This document shows, piece after piece, positions 50,673 through 62,693 of a stretch of DNA of 64,000 nt. Numbering within the stretch: position 1 is the first letter of the stretch; every line of letters begins with the position of its first letter. The position numbers and the translations under genes are program-made. The notes under the pieces are model-generated. The model had not been told where the DNA came from, did not search any database, and saw only the letters and a program-made list of their open reading frames with translations. Where the stretch lies: positions 62,001-126,000 of the forward strand of contig NW_027017975.1 in assembly GCF_032854445.1 (NCBI RefSeq), written 5' to 3'. The stretch is from Liolophura sinensis. Its lineage: Eukaryota > Mollusca > Polyplacophora > Chitonida > Chitonidae.

Positions 50673-53639
50673 CCCACCAACGGCTCTTACTCCATGGAAA
50701 CCAAGGAAATTTGCAATTTTTCAACAGCTGGAGATGCCTGGCCCAATTGCGCATCTTTTGGCACCTTATTGATGTGGGTCAGTGTTCAATTGTACTTTTT
50801 ACAGCGGACTGTATCAAGTACCTTGTGTTTTTTTTATATACAAATGGTGTGGTTTTTCTACATGTAGATAAAGACATTGAGATTGTCTTCGACTTAGAAG
50901 GAAGACATTTGCTGGGGGAGTTAAATGGGCTTGGCCCAAAGATTTGACGTCGTCTGGGCTACCGAAGGGCACATAACTTATAATGAAAAGTTGAATATAG
51001 TAATGACCAGTCGCGATTGAACATAGTTAATGTAGCCGATTTCAATTAGAAAAAACACCAGGCAAAAATCCAAAAGTGGAAAAACTGTTCCAATGCTGCT
51101 GGTAAGAGGCTAATCCGACGTATTTTTTGACGAGAAATCGAATGGTGCAAACCGCGTTGCTCTCCGACCAATACTTTTGGCTGTAGCCACAAATGAATAA
51201 TCATTGATGTCAAGATCACGTGCCCAGCAACGGCTCTTACTCCATGGAAACCAAGGAAATTTGCAATTTTTCAACAGCTGGAGATGCCTGGCCCAATTGC
51301 GCATCTTTTGGCACCTTATTGATGTGGGTCAGTGTTCAATTGTACTTTTTACAGCGGACTGTATCAAGTACCTTGTGCTTTTTTTATATACAAATGGTGT
51401 GGTTTTTCTACATGTAGATAAAGACATTGAGTTTATCTTCGACTTAGAAGTACGACATTTGCTGGGTGAGTTAAATGGGCTTGGCCCAAAGATTTGACGT
51501 CGTCTGGGCTACCGAAGGGCACATAACTTATAATGAAAAGTTGAATATAGTAATGACCAGTCGCGATTGTACATAGTTAATGTAGCCGATTTCAATTAGC
51601 AAAAAGACCAGGCAAAAATCCAAAAGTGGAAAAACTGTTCCAATGCTGCTGGTAAGAGGCTAATCCGACGTATTTTTTGACGAGAAATCGAATGGTGCAA
51701 ACCGCGTTGCTCTCCAACCAATACTTTTGGCTGTAGCCACAAATGAATAATCATTAATGGTAAGATCACGTGCCCACCAACGGCTCTTACTCCATGGAAA
51801 CCAAGGAAATTTGCAATTTTTCAACAGCTGGAGATGCCTGGCCCAATTGCGCATCTTTTGGCACCTTATTGATGTGGGTCAGTGTTCAATTGTACTTTTT
51901 ACAGCGGACTGTATCAAGTACCTTGTGTTTTTTTTATATACAAATAGTGTGGTTTTTCTACATGTAGATAAAGACATTGAGTTTGTCTTCGACTTAGAAG
52001 TAAGACATTTGCTGGGTGAGTTAAATGGGCTTGGCCCAAAGATTTGACGTCGTCTGGGCTACCGAAGGGCACATAACTTATAATGAAAAGTTGAATATAG
52101 TAATGACCAGTCGCGATTGTACATAGTTAATGTAGCCGATTTCAATTAGCAAAAAGACCAGGCAAAAATCCAAAAGTGGAAAAACTGTTCCAATGCTGTT
52201 GGTAAGAGGCTAATCCGACGTATTTTTTGACGAGAAATCGAATGGTGCAAACCGCGTTGCTCTCCGACCAATACTTTTGGCTGTAGCCACAAATGAATAA
52301 TCATTGATGTCAAGATCACGTGCCCAGCAACGGCTCTTACTCCATGGAAACCAAGGAAATTTGCAATTTTTCAACAGCTGGAGATGTCTGGCCCAATTGC
52401 GCATCTTTTGGCACCTTATTGATGTGGGTGAGTGTTCAATTGTACTTTTTACAGCGGACTGTATCAAGTACCTTGTGTTTTTTTTATATACAAATGGTGT
52501 GGTTTTTCTACATGTAGATAAAGACATTGAGTTTGTCTTCGACTCAGAAGTAAGACATTTGCTGGGTGAGTTAAATGGGCTTGGCCCAAAGATTTGACGT
52601 CGTCTGGGCTACCGAAGGGCACATAACTTATAATGAAAAGTTGAATATAGTAATGACCAGTCGCGATTGTACATAGTTAATGTAGCCGATTTCAATTCGC
52701 AAAAAGACCAGGCAAAAATCCAAAAGTTGAAAAACTGTTCCAATGCTGCTGGTAAGAGGCTAATCCGACGTATTTTTTGACGAGAAATCGAATGGTGCAA
52801 ACCGCGTTGCTCTCCGACCAATACTTTTGGCTGTAGCCACAAATGAATAATCATTGATGTCAAGATCACGTGCCCAGCAACGGCTCTTACTCCATGGAAA
52901 CCAAGGAAATTTGCAATTTTTCAACAGCTGGAGATGCCTGGCCCAATTGCGCATCTTTTGGCACCTTATTGATGTGGGTCAGTGCTCAATTGTACTTTTT
53001 ACAGCGCACTGTATCAAGTACCTTGTGTTTTTTTTATATACAAATGGTGTGGTTTTTCTACATGTAGATAAAGACATTGAGTTTATCTTCGACTTAGAAG
53101 TAAGACATTTGCTGGGTGAGTTAAATGGGCTTGGCCCAAAGATTTGACGTCGTCTGGGCTACCGAAGGGCACATAACTTATAATGAAAAGTTGAATATAG
53201 TAATGACCAGTCGCGATTGAACATAGTTAATGTAGCCGATTTCAATTGGAAAAAATACCAGGCAAAAATCCAAAAGTGGAAAAACTGTTCCAATGCTGCT
53301 GGTAAGAGGCTAATCCGACGTATTTTTGGACGAGAAATCGAATGGTGCAAACCGAGTTGCTCTCCAACCAATACTTTTGGCTGTAGTCACAAATGAATAA
53401 TCATTGATGTCAAGATCACGTGCCCACCAACGGCTCTTACTCCATGGAAACCAAGGAAATTTGCAATTTTTCAACAGCTGGAGATGCCTGGCCCAATTGC
53501 GCATCTTTTGGCACCTTATTGATGTGGGTCAGTGTTCAATTGTACTTTTTACAGCGGACTGTATCAAGTACCTTGTGTTTTTTTTATATACAAATGGTGT
53601 GGTTTTTCTACATGTAGATAAAGACATTGAGTTTGTCTT
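50673..53639. repeat. Eight-monomer higher-order repeat, copy E2 (m93-m98)
   Basis: This is the second copy of E1. Private changes are ccaccaacgg in m93, gtgggtgagtg and agttgaaaaac in m96, gtgctcaatt and ttggaaaaaatacc in m97, and accgagttgc in m98. The match to E1 stops in m98 at cttcaactt, after which m98 follows the m33/m66 type (acaactgctggg, ggctcggcc, gtacctag). m98 is thus a hybrid of two monomer lineages. Confidence 0.87.
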
Positions 53640-56600
53640 CAACTTAGAAGTAAGACAACTGCTGGGTGAGTTAAATGGGCTCGGCCCAAAGATTTGACGT
53701 CGTCTGGGCTACCGAAGGGCACATAAGTTATAATGAAAAGTTGAATATAGTAATGACCAGTCGCGATTGTACCTAGTTAATGTAGCCGATTTCAATTCGC
53801 AAAAAGACCAGGCAAAAATCCAAAAGTGGAAAAACTGTTCCAATGCTGCTGGTAAGAGGCTAATCCGACGTATTTTTTGACGAGAAATCGAATGGTGCAA
53901 ACCGCGTTGCTCTCCGACCAATACTTTTGGCTGTAGCCACAAATGAATAATCATTGATGTCAAGATCACGTGCCCAGCAACGGCTCTTACTCCATGGAAA
54001 CCAAGGAAATTTGCAATTTTTCAACAGCTGGAGATGCCTGGCCCAATTGCGCATCTTTTGGCACCTTATTGATGTGGGTCAGTGTTCAATTGTACTTTTT
54101 ACAGCGGACTGTATCAAGTACCTTGTGTTTTTTTTATATACAAATGGTGTGGTTTTTCTACATGTAGATAAAGACATTGAGTTTGTCTTCGACTTAGAAG
54201 TAAGACATTTGCTGGGTGAGTTAAATGGGCTTGGCCCAAAGATTTGACGTCGTCTGGGCTACCGAAGGGCACATAACTTATAATGAAAAGTTGAATATAG
54301 TAATGACCAGTCGCGATTGTACATAGTTAATGTAGCCGATTTCAATTAGCAAAAAGACCAGGCAAAAATCCAAAAGTGGAAAAACTGTTCCAATGCTGTT
54401 GGTAAGAGGCTAATCCGACGTATTTTTTGACGAGAAATCGAATGGTGCAAACCGCGTTGCTCTCCGACCAATACTTTTGGCTGTAGCCACAAATGAATAA
54501 TCATTGATGTCAAGATCACGTGCCCAGCAACGGCTCTTACTCCATGGAAACCAAGGAAATTTGCAATTTTTCAACAGCTGGAGATGTCTGGCCCAATTGC
54601 GCATCTTTTGGCACCTTATTGATGTGGGTCAGTGTTCAATTGTACTTTTTACAGCGGACTGTATCAAGTACCTTGTGTTTTTTTTATATACAAATGGTGT
54701 GGTTTTTCTACATGTAGATAAAGACATTGAGATTGTCTTCGACTTAGAAGTAAGACATTTGCTGGGGGAGTTAAATGGGCTTGGCCCAAAGATTTGACGT
54801 CGTCTGGGCTACCGAAGGGCACATAACTTATAATGAACAGTTGAATATAGTAATGACCAGTCGCGATTGTACATAGTTAATGTAGCCGATTTCAATTCGC
54901 AAAAAGACCAGGCAAAAATCCAAAAGTGGAAAAACTGTTCCAATGCTGCTGGTGAGAGGCTAATCCGACGTATTTTTTGACGAGAAATCGAATGGTGCAA
55001 ACCGCGTTGCTCTCCGACCAATACTTTTGGCTGTAGCCACAAATGAATAATCATTGATGTCAAGATCACGTGCCCAGCAACGGCTCTTACTCCATGGAAC
55101 CCGAGGAAATTTGCAATTTTTCAACAGCTGGAGATGCCTGGCCCAATTGCGCATCTTTTGGCACCTTATTGATGTGGGTCAGTGTTTAATTTTACTTTTT
55201 ACAGCGGACTGTATCAAGTACCTTGTGTTTTTTTTATATACAAATGGTGTGGTTTTTCTACATGTAGATAAAGACATTGAGTTTGTCTTCGACTTAGAAG
55301 TAAGACATTTGCTGGGTGAGTTAAATGGGCTTGGCCCAAAGATTTGACGTCGTCTGGGCTACCGAAGGGCACATAACTTATAATGAAAAGTTGAATATAG
55401 TAATGACCAGTCGCGATTGTACATAGTTAATGTAGCCGATTTCAATTCGCAAAAAGACCAGGCAAAAATCCAAAAGTGGAAAAACTGTTCCAATGCTGCT
55501 GGTAAGAGGCTAATCCGACGTATTTTTTGACGAGAAATCGAATGGTGCAAACCGCGTTGCTCTCCGAGCAATACTTTTGGCTGTAGCCACAAATGAATAA
55601 TCATTGATGTCAAGATCACGTGCCCAGCAACGGCTCTTACTCCATGGAAACCAAGGAAATTTGCAATTTTTCAACAGCTGGAGATGCCTGGCCCAATTGC
55701 GCATCTTTTGGCACCTTATTGATGTGGGTCAGTGTTCAATTGTACTTTTTACAGCGCACTGTATCAAGTACCTTGTGTTTTTTTATATACAAATGGTGTG
55801 GTTTTTCTACATGTAGATAAAGACATTGAGTTTATCTTCGACTTAGAAGTAAGACATTTGCTGGGTGAGTTAAATGGGCTTGGCCCAAAGATTTGACGTC
55901 GTCTGGGCTACCGAAGGGCACATAACTTATAATGAACAGTTGAATATAGTAATGACCAGTCGCGATTGTACATAGTTAATGTAGCCGATTTCAATTAGAA
56001 AAAATACCAGGCAAAAATCCAAAAGTGGAAAAACTGTTCCAATGCTGCTGGTAAGAGGCTAATCCGACGTATTTTTGGACGAGAAATCGAATGGTGCAAA
56101 CCGCGTTGCTCTCCGACCAATACTTTTGGCTGTAGCCACAAATGAATAATCATTGATGTCAAGATCACGTGCCCAGCAACGGCTCTTACTCCATGGAAAC
56201 CAAGGAAATTTGCAATTTTTCAACAGCTGGAGATGCCTGGCCCAATTGCGCATCTTTTGGCACCTTATTGATGTGGGTCAGTGTTCAATTGTACTTTTTA
56301 CAGCGGACTGTATCAAGTACCTTGTGTTTTTTTTATATACAAATGGTGTGGTTTTTCTACATGTAGATAAAGACATTGAGTTTGTCTTCAACTTAGAAGT
56401 AAGACAACTGCTGGGTGACTTAAATGGGCTCGGCCCAAAGATTTGACGTCGTCTGGGCTACCGAAGGGCACATAACTTATAATGAACAGTTGAATATAGT
56501 AATGACCAGTCGCGATTGTACATAGTTAGTGTAGCCGATTTCAATTCGCAAAAAGACCAGGCAAAAATCCAAAAGTGGAAAAACTGTTCCAATGCTGCTG

Positions 56601-56642
56601 GTAAGAGGCTAATCCGACGTATTTTTTGACGAGAAATCGAAT
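53640..56642. repeat. Monomers m98 tail to m103, mixed lineages
   Basis: m99 starts at 53894 and is plain. m100 (54444) joins gatgtctgg of the m96 type to gagattgtc, ctggggga, tgaacag and gtgagagg of the m91 type. m101 (54994) has aacccgagg with tttaatttta. m102 (55544) has ctccgagcaat, gcgcac, seven T and tttatcttc but gattgtacat. m103 (56093) has cttcaactt, acaactgctggg with gtgactta, ggctcggcc, tgaacag and tagtgtagcc. The combinations show several further exchanges. Confidence 0.82.
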
Positions 56643-58841
56643 GGTGCAAACCGCGTTGCTCTCCGACCAATACTTTTGGCTGTAGCCACAAATGAATAAT
56701 CATTGATGTCAAGATCACGTGCCCAGCAACGGCTCTTACTCCATGGAAACCAAGGAAATTTCCAATTTTTCAACAGCTGGAGATGCCTGGCCCAATTGCG
56801 CATCTTTTGGCACCTTATTGATGTGGGTCAGTGTTTAATTTTACTTTTACAGCGGACTGTATCAAGTACATTGTGTTTTTTTTATATACAAATGGTGTGG
56901 TTTTTCTACATGTAGATAAAGACATTGAGTTTGTCTTCGACTTAGAAGTAAGACATTTGCTGGGTGAGTTAAATGGGCTTGGCCCAAAGATTTGACGTCG
57001 TCTGGGCTACCGAAGGGCACATAACTTATAATGAAAAGTTGAATATAGTAATGACCAGTCGCGATTGTACATAGTTAATGTAGCCGATTTCAATTAGAAA
57101 AAAAACCAGGCAAAAATCCAAAAGTAGAAAAACTGTTCCAATGCTGCTTGTAAGAGGCTAATCCGACGTATTTTTTGACGAGAAATCGAATGGTGCAAAC
57201 CGTGTTGCTCTCCGACCAATACTTTTGGCTGTAGCCACAAATGAATAATCATTGATGTCAAGATCACGTGCCCAGCAACGGCTCTTACTCCATGGAAACC
57301 AAGGAAATTTGCAATTTTTCAACAGCTGGAGATGCCTGGCCCAATTGCGCATCTTTTGGCACCTTATTGATGTGGGTCAGTGTTCAATTGTACTTTTTAC
57401 AGCGGACTGTATCAAGTACCTTGTGTTTTTTTTATATACAAATGGTGTGGTTTTTCTACATGTAGATAAAGACATTGAGTTTGTCTTCGACTTAGAAGTA
57501 AGACATTTGCTGGGTGAGTTAAATGGGCTTGGCCCAAAGATTTGACGTCGTCTGGGCTACCGAAGGGCACATAACTTATAATGAAAAGTTGAATATAGTA
57601 ATGACCAGTCGCGATTGTACATAGTTAATGTAGCCGATTTCAATTAGCAAAAAGACCAGGCAAAAATCCAAAAGTGGAAAAACTGTTCCAATGCTGCTGG
57701 TAAGAGGCTAATCCGACGTATTTTTTGACGAGAAATCGAATGGTGCAAACCGCGTTGCTCTCCGACCAATACTTTTGGCTGTAGCCACAAATGAATAATC
57801 ATTGATGTCAAGATCACGTGCCCAGCAACGGCTCTTACTCCATGGAAACCAAGGAAATTTGCAATTTTTCAACAGCTGGAGATGCCTGGCCCAATTGCGC
57901 ATCTTTTGGCACCTTATTGATGTGGGTCAGTGTTTAATTTTACTTTTTATAGCGGACTGTATCAAGTACCTTGTGTTTTTTTTATAGACAAATGGTGTGG
58001 TTTTTCTACATGTAGATAAAGACATTGAGTTTGTCTTCGACTTAGAAGTAAGACATTTGCTGGGTGAGTTAAATGGGCTTGGCCCAAAGATTTGACGTCG
58101 TCTGGGCTACCGAAGGGCACATAACTTATAATGAAAAGTTGAATATAGTAATGACCAGTCGCGATTGTACATAGTTAATGTAGCCGATTTCAATTAGAAA
58201 AAAAACCAGGGAAAAATCCAAAAGTAGAAAAACTGTTCCAATGCTGCTTGTAAGAGGCTAATCCGACGTATTTTTTGACGAGAAATCGAATGGTGCAAAC
58301 CGCGTTGCTCTCCGACCAATACTTTTGGCTGTAGCCACAAATGAATAATCATTGATGTCAAGATCACGTGCCCAGCAACGGCTCTTACTCCATGGAAACC
58401 AAGGAAATTTGCAATTTTTCAACAGCTGGAGATGCCTGGCCCAATTGCGCATCTTTTGGCACCTTATTGATGTGGGTCAGTGTTCAATTGTACTTTTTAC
58501 AGCGGACTGTATCAAGTACCTTGTGTTTTTTTTATATACAAATGGTGTGGTTTTTCTACATGTAGATAAAGACATTGAGTTTGTCTTCGACTTAGAAGTA
58601 AGACATTTGCTGGGTGAGTTAAATGGGCTTGGCCCAAAGATTTGACGTCGTCTGGGCTACCGAAGGGCACATAACTTATAATGAAAAGTTGAATATAGTA
58701 ATGACCAGTCGCGATTGTACATAGTTAATGTAGCCGATTTCAATTAGCAAAAAGACCAGGCAAAAATCCAAAAGTGGAAAAACTGTTCCAATGCTGCTGG
58801 TAAGAGGCTAATCCGACGTATTTTTTGACGAGAAATCGAAT
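56643..58841. repeat. Dimer repeated twice (m104-m105 and m106-m107)
   Basis: m104 (56643) and m106 (57742) both have tttaatttta, an A-rich tail with agtagaaaaa, and gcttgtaag. m105 (57192) and m107 (58292) are plain with a ttagc tail. The unit is about 1100 bases. m104 also carries ttccaattt at its head, a one-T loss in actttttac and tacattgtg. m105 has accgtgttgc. m106 has tttatagcgg, atagacaaat and cagggaaaaa. The m106-m107-m108 order equals module Z. Confidence 0.85.
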
Positions 58842-60493
58842 GGTGCAAACCGCGTTGCTCTCCGACCAATACTTTTGGCTGTAGCCACAAATGAATAATC
58901 ATTGATGTCAAGATCACGTGCCCAGCAACGGCTCTTACTCCATGGAAACCAAGGAAATTTGCAATTTTTCAACAGCTGGAGATGCCTGGCCCAATTGCGC
59001 ATCTTTTGGCACCTTATTGATGTGGGTCAGTGTTCAATTGTACTTTTTACAGCGGACTGTATCAAGTACCTTGTGTTTTTTTTATATACAAATGGTGTGG
59101 TTTTTCTACATGTAGATAAAGACATTGAGATTGTCTTCGACTTAGAAGTAAGACATTTGCTGGGGGAGTTAAATGGGCTTGGCCCAAAGATTTGACGTCG
59201 TCTGGGCTACCGAAGGGCACATAACTTATAATGAACAGTTGAATATAGTAATGACCAGTCGCGATTGTACATAGTTAATGTAGCCGATTTCAATTCGCAA
59301 AAAGACCAGGCAAAAATCCAAAAGTGGAAAAACTGTTCCAATGCTGCTGGTAAGAGGCTAATCCGACGTATTTTTGGACGAGAAATCGAATGGTGCAAAC
59401 CGCGTTGCTCTCCGACCAATACTTTTGGCTGTAGCCACAAATGAATAAGCATTGATGTCAAGATCACGTGCCCAGCAACGGCTCTTACTCCATGGAAACC
59501 AAGGAAATTTGCAATTTTTCAACAGCTGGAGATGCCTGGCCCAATTGCGCATCTTTTGGCACCTTATTGATGTGGGTCAGTGTTTAATTTTACTTTTTAC
59601 AGCGGACTGTATCAAGTACCTTGTGTTTTTTTTATATACAAATGGTGTGGTTTTTCTACATGTAGATAAAGACATTGAGTTTGTCTTCGACTTAGAAGTA
59701 AGACATTTGCTGGGTGAGTTAAATGGGCTTGGCCCAAAGATTTGACGTCGTCTGGGCTACCGAAGGGCACATAACTTATAATGAAAAGTTGAATATAGTA
59801 ATGACCAGTCGCGATTGTACATAGTTAATGTAGCCGATTTCAATTAGAAAAAAAAAACAGGCAAAAATCCAAAAGTAGAAAAACTGTTCCAATGCTGCTT
59901 GTAAGAGGCTAATCCGACGTATTTTTTGACGAGAAATCGAATGGTGCAAACCGCGTTGCTCTCCGACCAATACTTTTGGCTGTAGCCACAAATGAATAAT
60001 CATTGATGTCAAGATCACGTGCCCAGCAACGGCTCTTACTCCATGGAAACCAAGGAAATTTGCAATTTTTCAACAGCTGGAGATGCCTGGCCCAATTGCG
60101 CATCTTTTGGCACCTTATTGATGTGGGTCAGTGTTCAATTGTACTTTTTACAGCGGACTGTATCAAGTACCTTGTGTTTTTTTTTATATACAAATGGTGT
60201 GGTTTTTCTACATGTAGATAAAGACATTGAGTTTGTCTTCGACTTAGAAGTAAGACATTTGCTGGGTGAGTTAAATGGGCTTGGCCCAAAGATTTGACGT
60301 CGTCTGGGCTACCGAAGGGCACATAACTTATAATGAAAAGTTGAATATAGTAATGACCAGTCGCGATTGTACATAGTTAATGTAGCCGATTTCAATTAGC
60401 AAAAAGACCAGGCAAAAATCCAAAAGTGGAAAAACTGTTCCAATGCTGCTGGTAAGAGGCTAATCCGACGTATTTTTTGACGAGAAATCGAAT
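58842..60493. repeat. Monomers m108-m110
   Basis: m108 (58842) has gagattgtc, ctggggga, tgaacag and the ggacgag ending. m109 (59392) has aataagcatt, tttaatttta, the longest A run of the window in its tail (about ten A followed by cagg) and gcttgtaag. m110 (59943) is plain apart from nine T. The aataagcatt plus tttaatttta combination is shared with m10 and m50. Confidence 0.85.
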
Positions 60494-62693
60494 GGTGCAA
60501 ACCGCGTTGCTCTCCGACCAATACTTTTGGCTGTAGCCACAAATGAATAATCATTGATGTCAAGATCACGTGCCCAGCAACGGCTCTTACTCCATGGAAA
60601 CCAAGGAAATTTGCAATTTTTCAACAGCTGGAGATGCCTGGCCCAATTGCGCATCTTTTGGCACCTTATTGATGTGGGTCAGTGTTCAATTGTACTTTTT
60701 ACAGCGGACGGTATCAAGTACCTTGTGTTTTTTTTATATACAAATGGTGTGGTTTTTCTACATGTAGATAAAGACATTGAGATTGTCTTCGACTTAGAAG
60801 TAAGACATTTGCTGGGTGAGTTAAATGGGCTTGGCCCAAAGATTTGACGTCGTCTGGGCTACCGAAGGGCACATAACTTATAATGAAAAGTTGAATATAG
60901 TAATGACCAGTCGCGATTGAACATAGTTAATGTAGCCGATTTCAATTAGAAAAAACACCAGGCAAAAATCCAAAAGTGGAAAAACTGTTCCAATGCTGCT
61001 GGTAAGAGGCTAATCCGACGTATTTTTTGACGAGAAATCGAATGGTGCAAACCGCGTTGCTCTCCGACCAATACTTTTGGCTGTAGCCACAAATGAATAA
61101 TCATTGATGTCAAGATCACGTGCCCAGCAACGGCTCTTACTCCATGGAAACCAAGGAAATTTGCAATTTTTCAACAGCTGGAGATGCCTGGCCCAATTGC
61201 GCATCTTTTGGCACTTTATTGATGTGGGTCAGTGTTCAATTGTACTTTTTACAGCGGACTGTATCAAGTACCTTGTGCTTTTTTTATATACAAATGGTGT
61301 GGTTTTTCTACATGTAGATAAAGACATTGAGTTTGTCTTCGACTTAGAAGTACGACATTTGCTGGGTGAGTTAAATGGGCTTGGCCCAAAGATTTGACGT
61401 CGTCTGGGCTACCGAAGGGCACATAACTTATAATGAAAAGTTGAATATAGTAATGACCAGTCGCGATTGTACATAGTTAATGTAGCCGATTTCAATTCGC
61501 AAAAAGACCAGGCAAAAATCCAAAAGTGGAAAAAACTGTTCCAATGCTGCTGGTAAGAGGCTAATCCGACGTATTTTTTGACGAGAAATCGAATGGTGCA
61601 AACCGCGTTGCTCTCCGACCAATACTTTTGGCTGTAGCCACAATTGAAAAATCATTGATGTCAAGATCACGTGCCCAGCAACGGCTCTTACTCCATGGAA
61701 ACCAAGGAAATTTGCAATTTTTCAACAGCTAGAGATACCTGGCCCAATTGCGCATCTTTTGGCACCTTATTGATGTGGGTCAGTGTTCAATTGTACTTTT
61801 TACAGCGGACTGTATCAAGTACCTTGTGTTTTTTTATTTACAAATGGTGTGGTTTTTCTACATGTAGATAAAGACATTGAGTTTGTCTTCGACTTAGAAG
61901 TAAGACAACTCCTGGTTGAGTTAAATGGGCTTGGCCCAAAGATTTGACGTCGTCTGGGCTACCGAAGGGCACATAACTTATAATGAAAAGTTGAATATAG
62001 TAATGACCAGTCGCGATTGTACATAGTTAATGTAGCCGATTTCAATTAGCAAAAAGACCAGGCAAAAATCCAAAAGTGGGAAAACTGTTCCAATGCTGTT
62101 GGTAAGAGGCTAATCCGACGTATTTTTTGACGAGAAATCGAATGGTGCAAACCGCGTTGCTCTCCGACCAATACTTTTGGCTGTAGCCACAAATGAATAA
62201 TCATTGATGTCAAGATCACGTGCCCAGCAACGGCTCTTACTCCATGGAAACCAAGGAAATTTGCAATTTTTCAACAGCTGGAGATGCCTGGCCCAATTAC
62301 GCATCTTTTGGCACCTTATTGATGTGGGTCAGTGTTCAATTGTACTTTTTACAGCGGACTGTATCAAGTACCTTGTGTTTTTTTTATATACAAATGGTGT
62401 GGTTTTTCTACATGTAGATAAAGACATTGAGTTTGTCTTCGACTTAGAAGTAAGACATTTGCTGGGTGAGTTAAATGGGCTTGGCCCAAAGATTTGACGT
62501 CGTCTGTGCTACCGAAGGGCACATAACTTATAATGAACAGTTGAATATAGTAATGACCAGTCGCGATTGTACATAGTTAGTGTAGCCGATTTCAATTCGC
62601 AAAAAGACCAGGCAAAAATCCAAAAGTGGAAAAACTGTTCCAATGCTGCTGGTAAGAGGCTAATCCGACGTATTTTTTGACGAGAAATCGAAT
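60494..62693. repeat. Module Y, fourth occurrence (m111-m114)
   Basis: m111 (60494) has gagattgtc, gaacat and aaaaaacacc, plus a private ggacggta. m112 (61044) has gtgctt, gtacgac and a private gcactttatt. m113 (61595) has tgaaaaatc, seven T with atttac and acaactcctggttgag, plus private caattgaaa and ctagagatacc. m114 (62144) has caattacgc, ctgtgctacc and tgaacag. The order equals m41-m44 and m74-m77. Here m113 ends in ttagc where the other copies have ttcgc with gcacagg. Confidence 0.85.

Noticed and set aside
52210-52527. 105-codon frame on the - strand
   Set aside because: It arises from a single private base change in m96 (gtgggtgagtg) that removes a stop codon; E1 at the same place lacks it.
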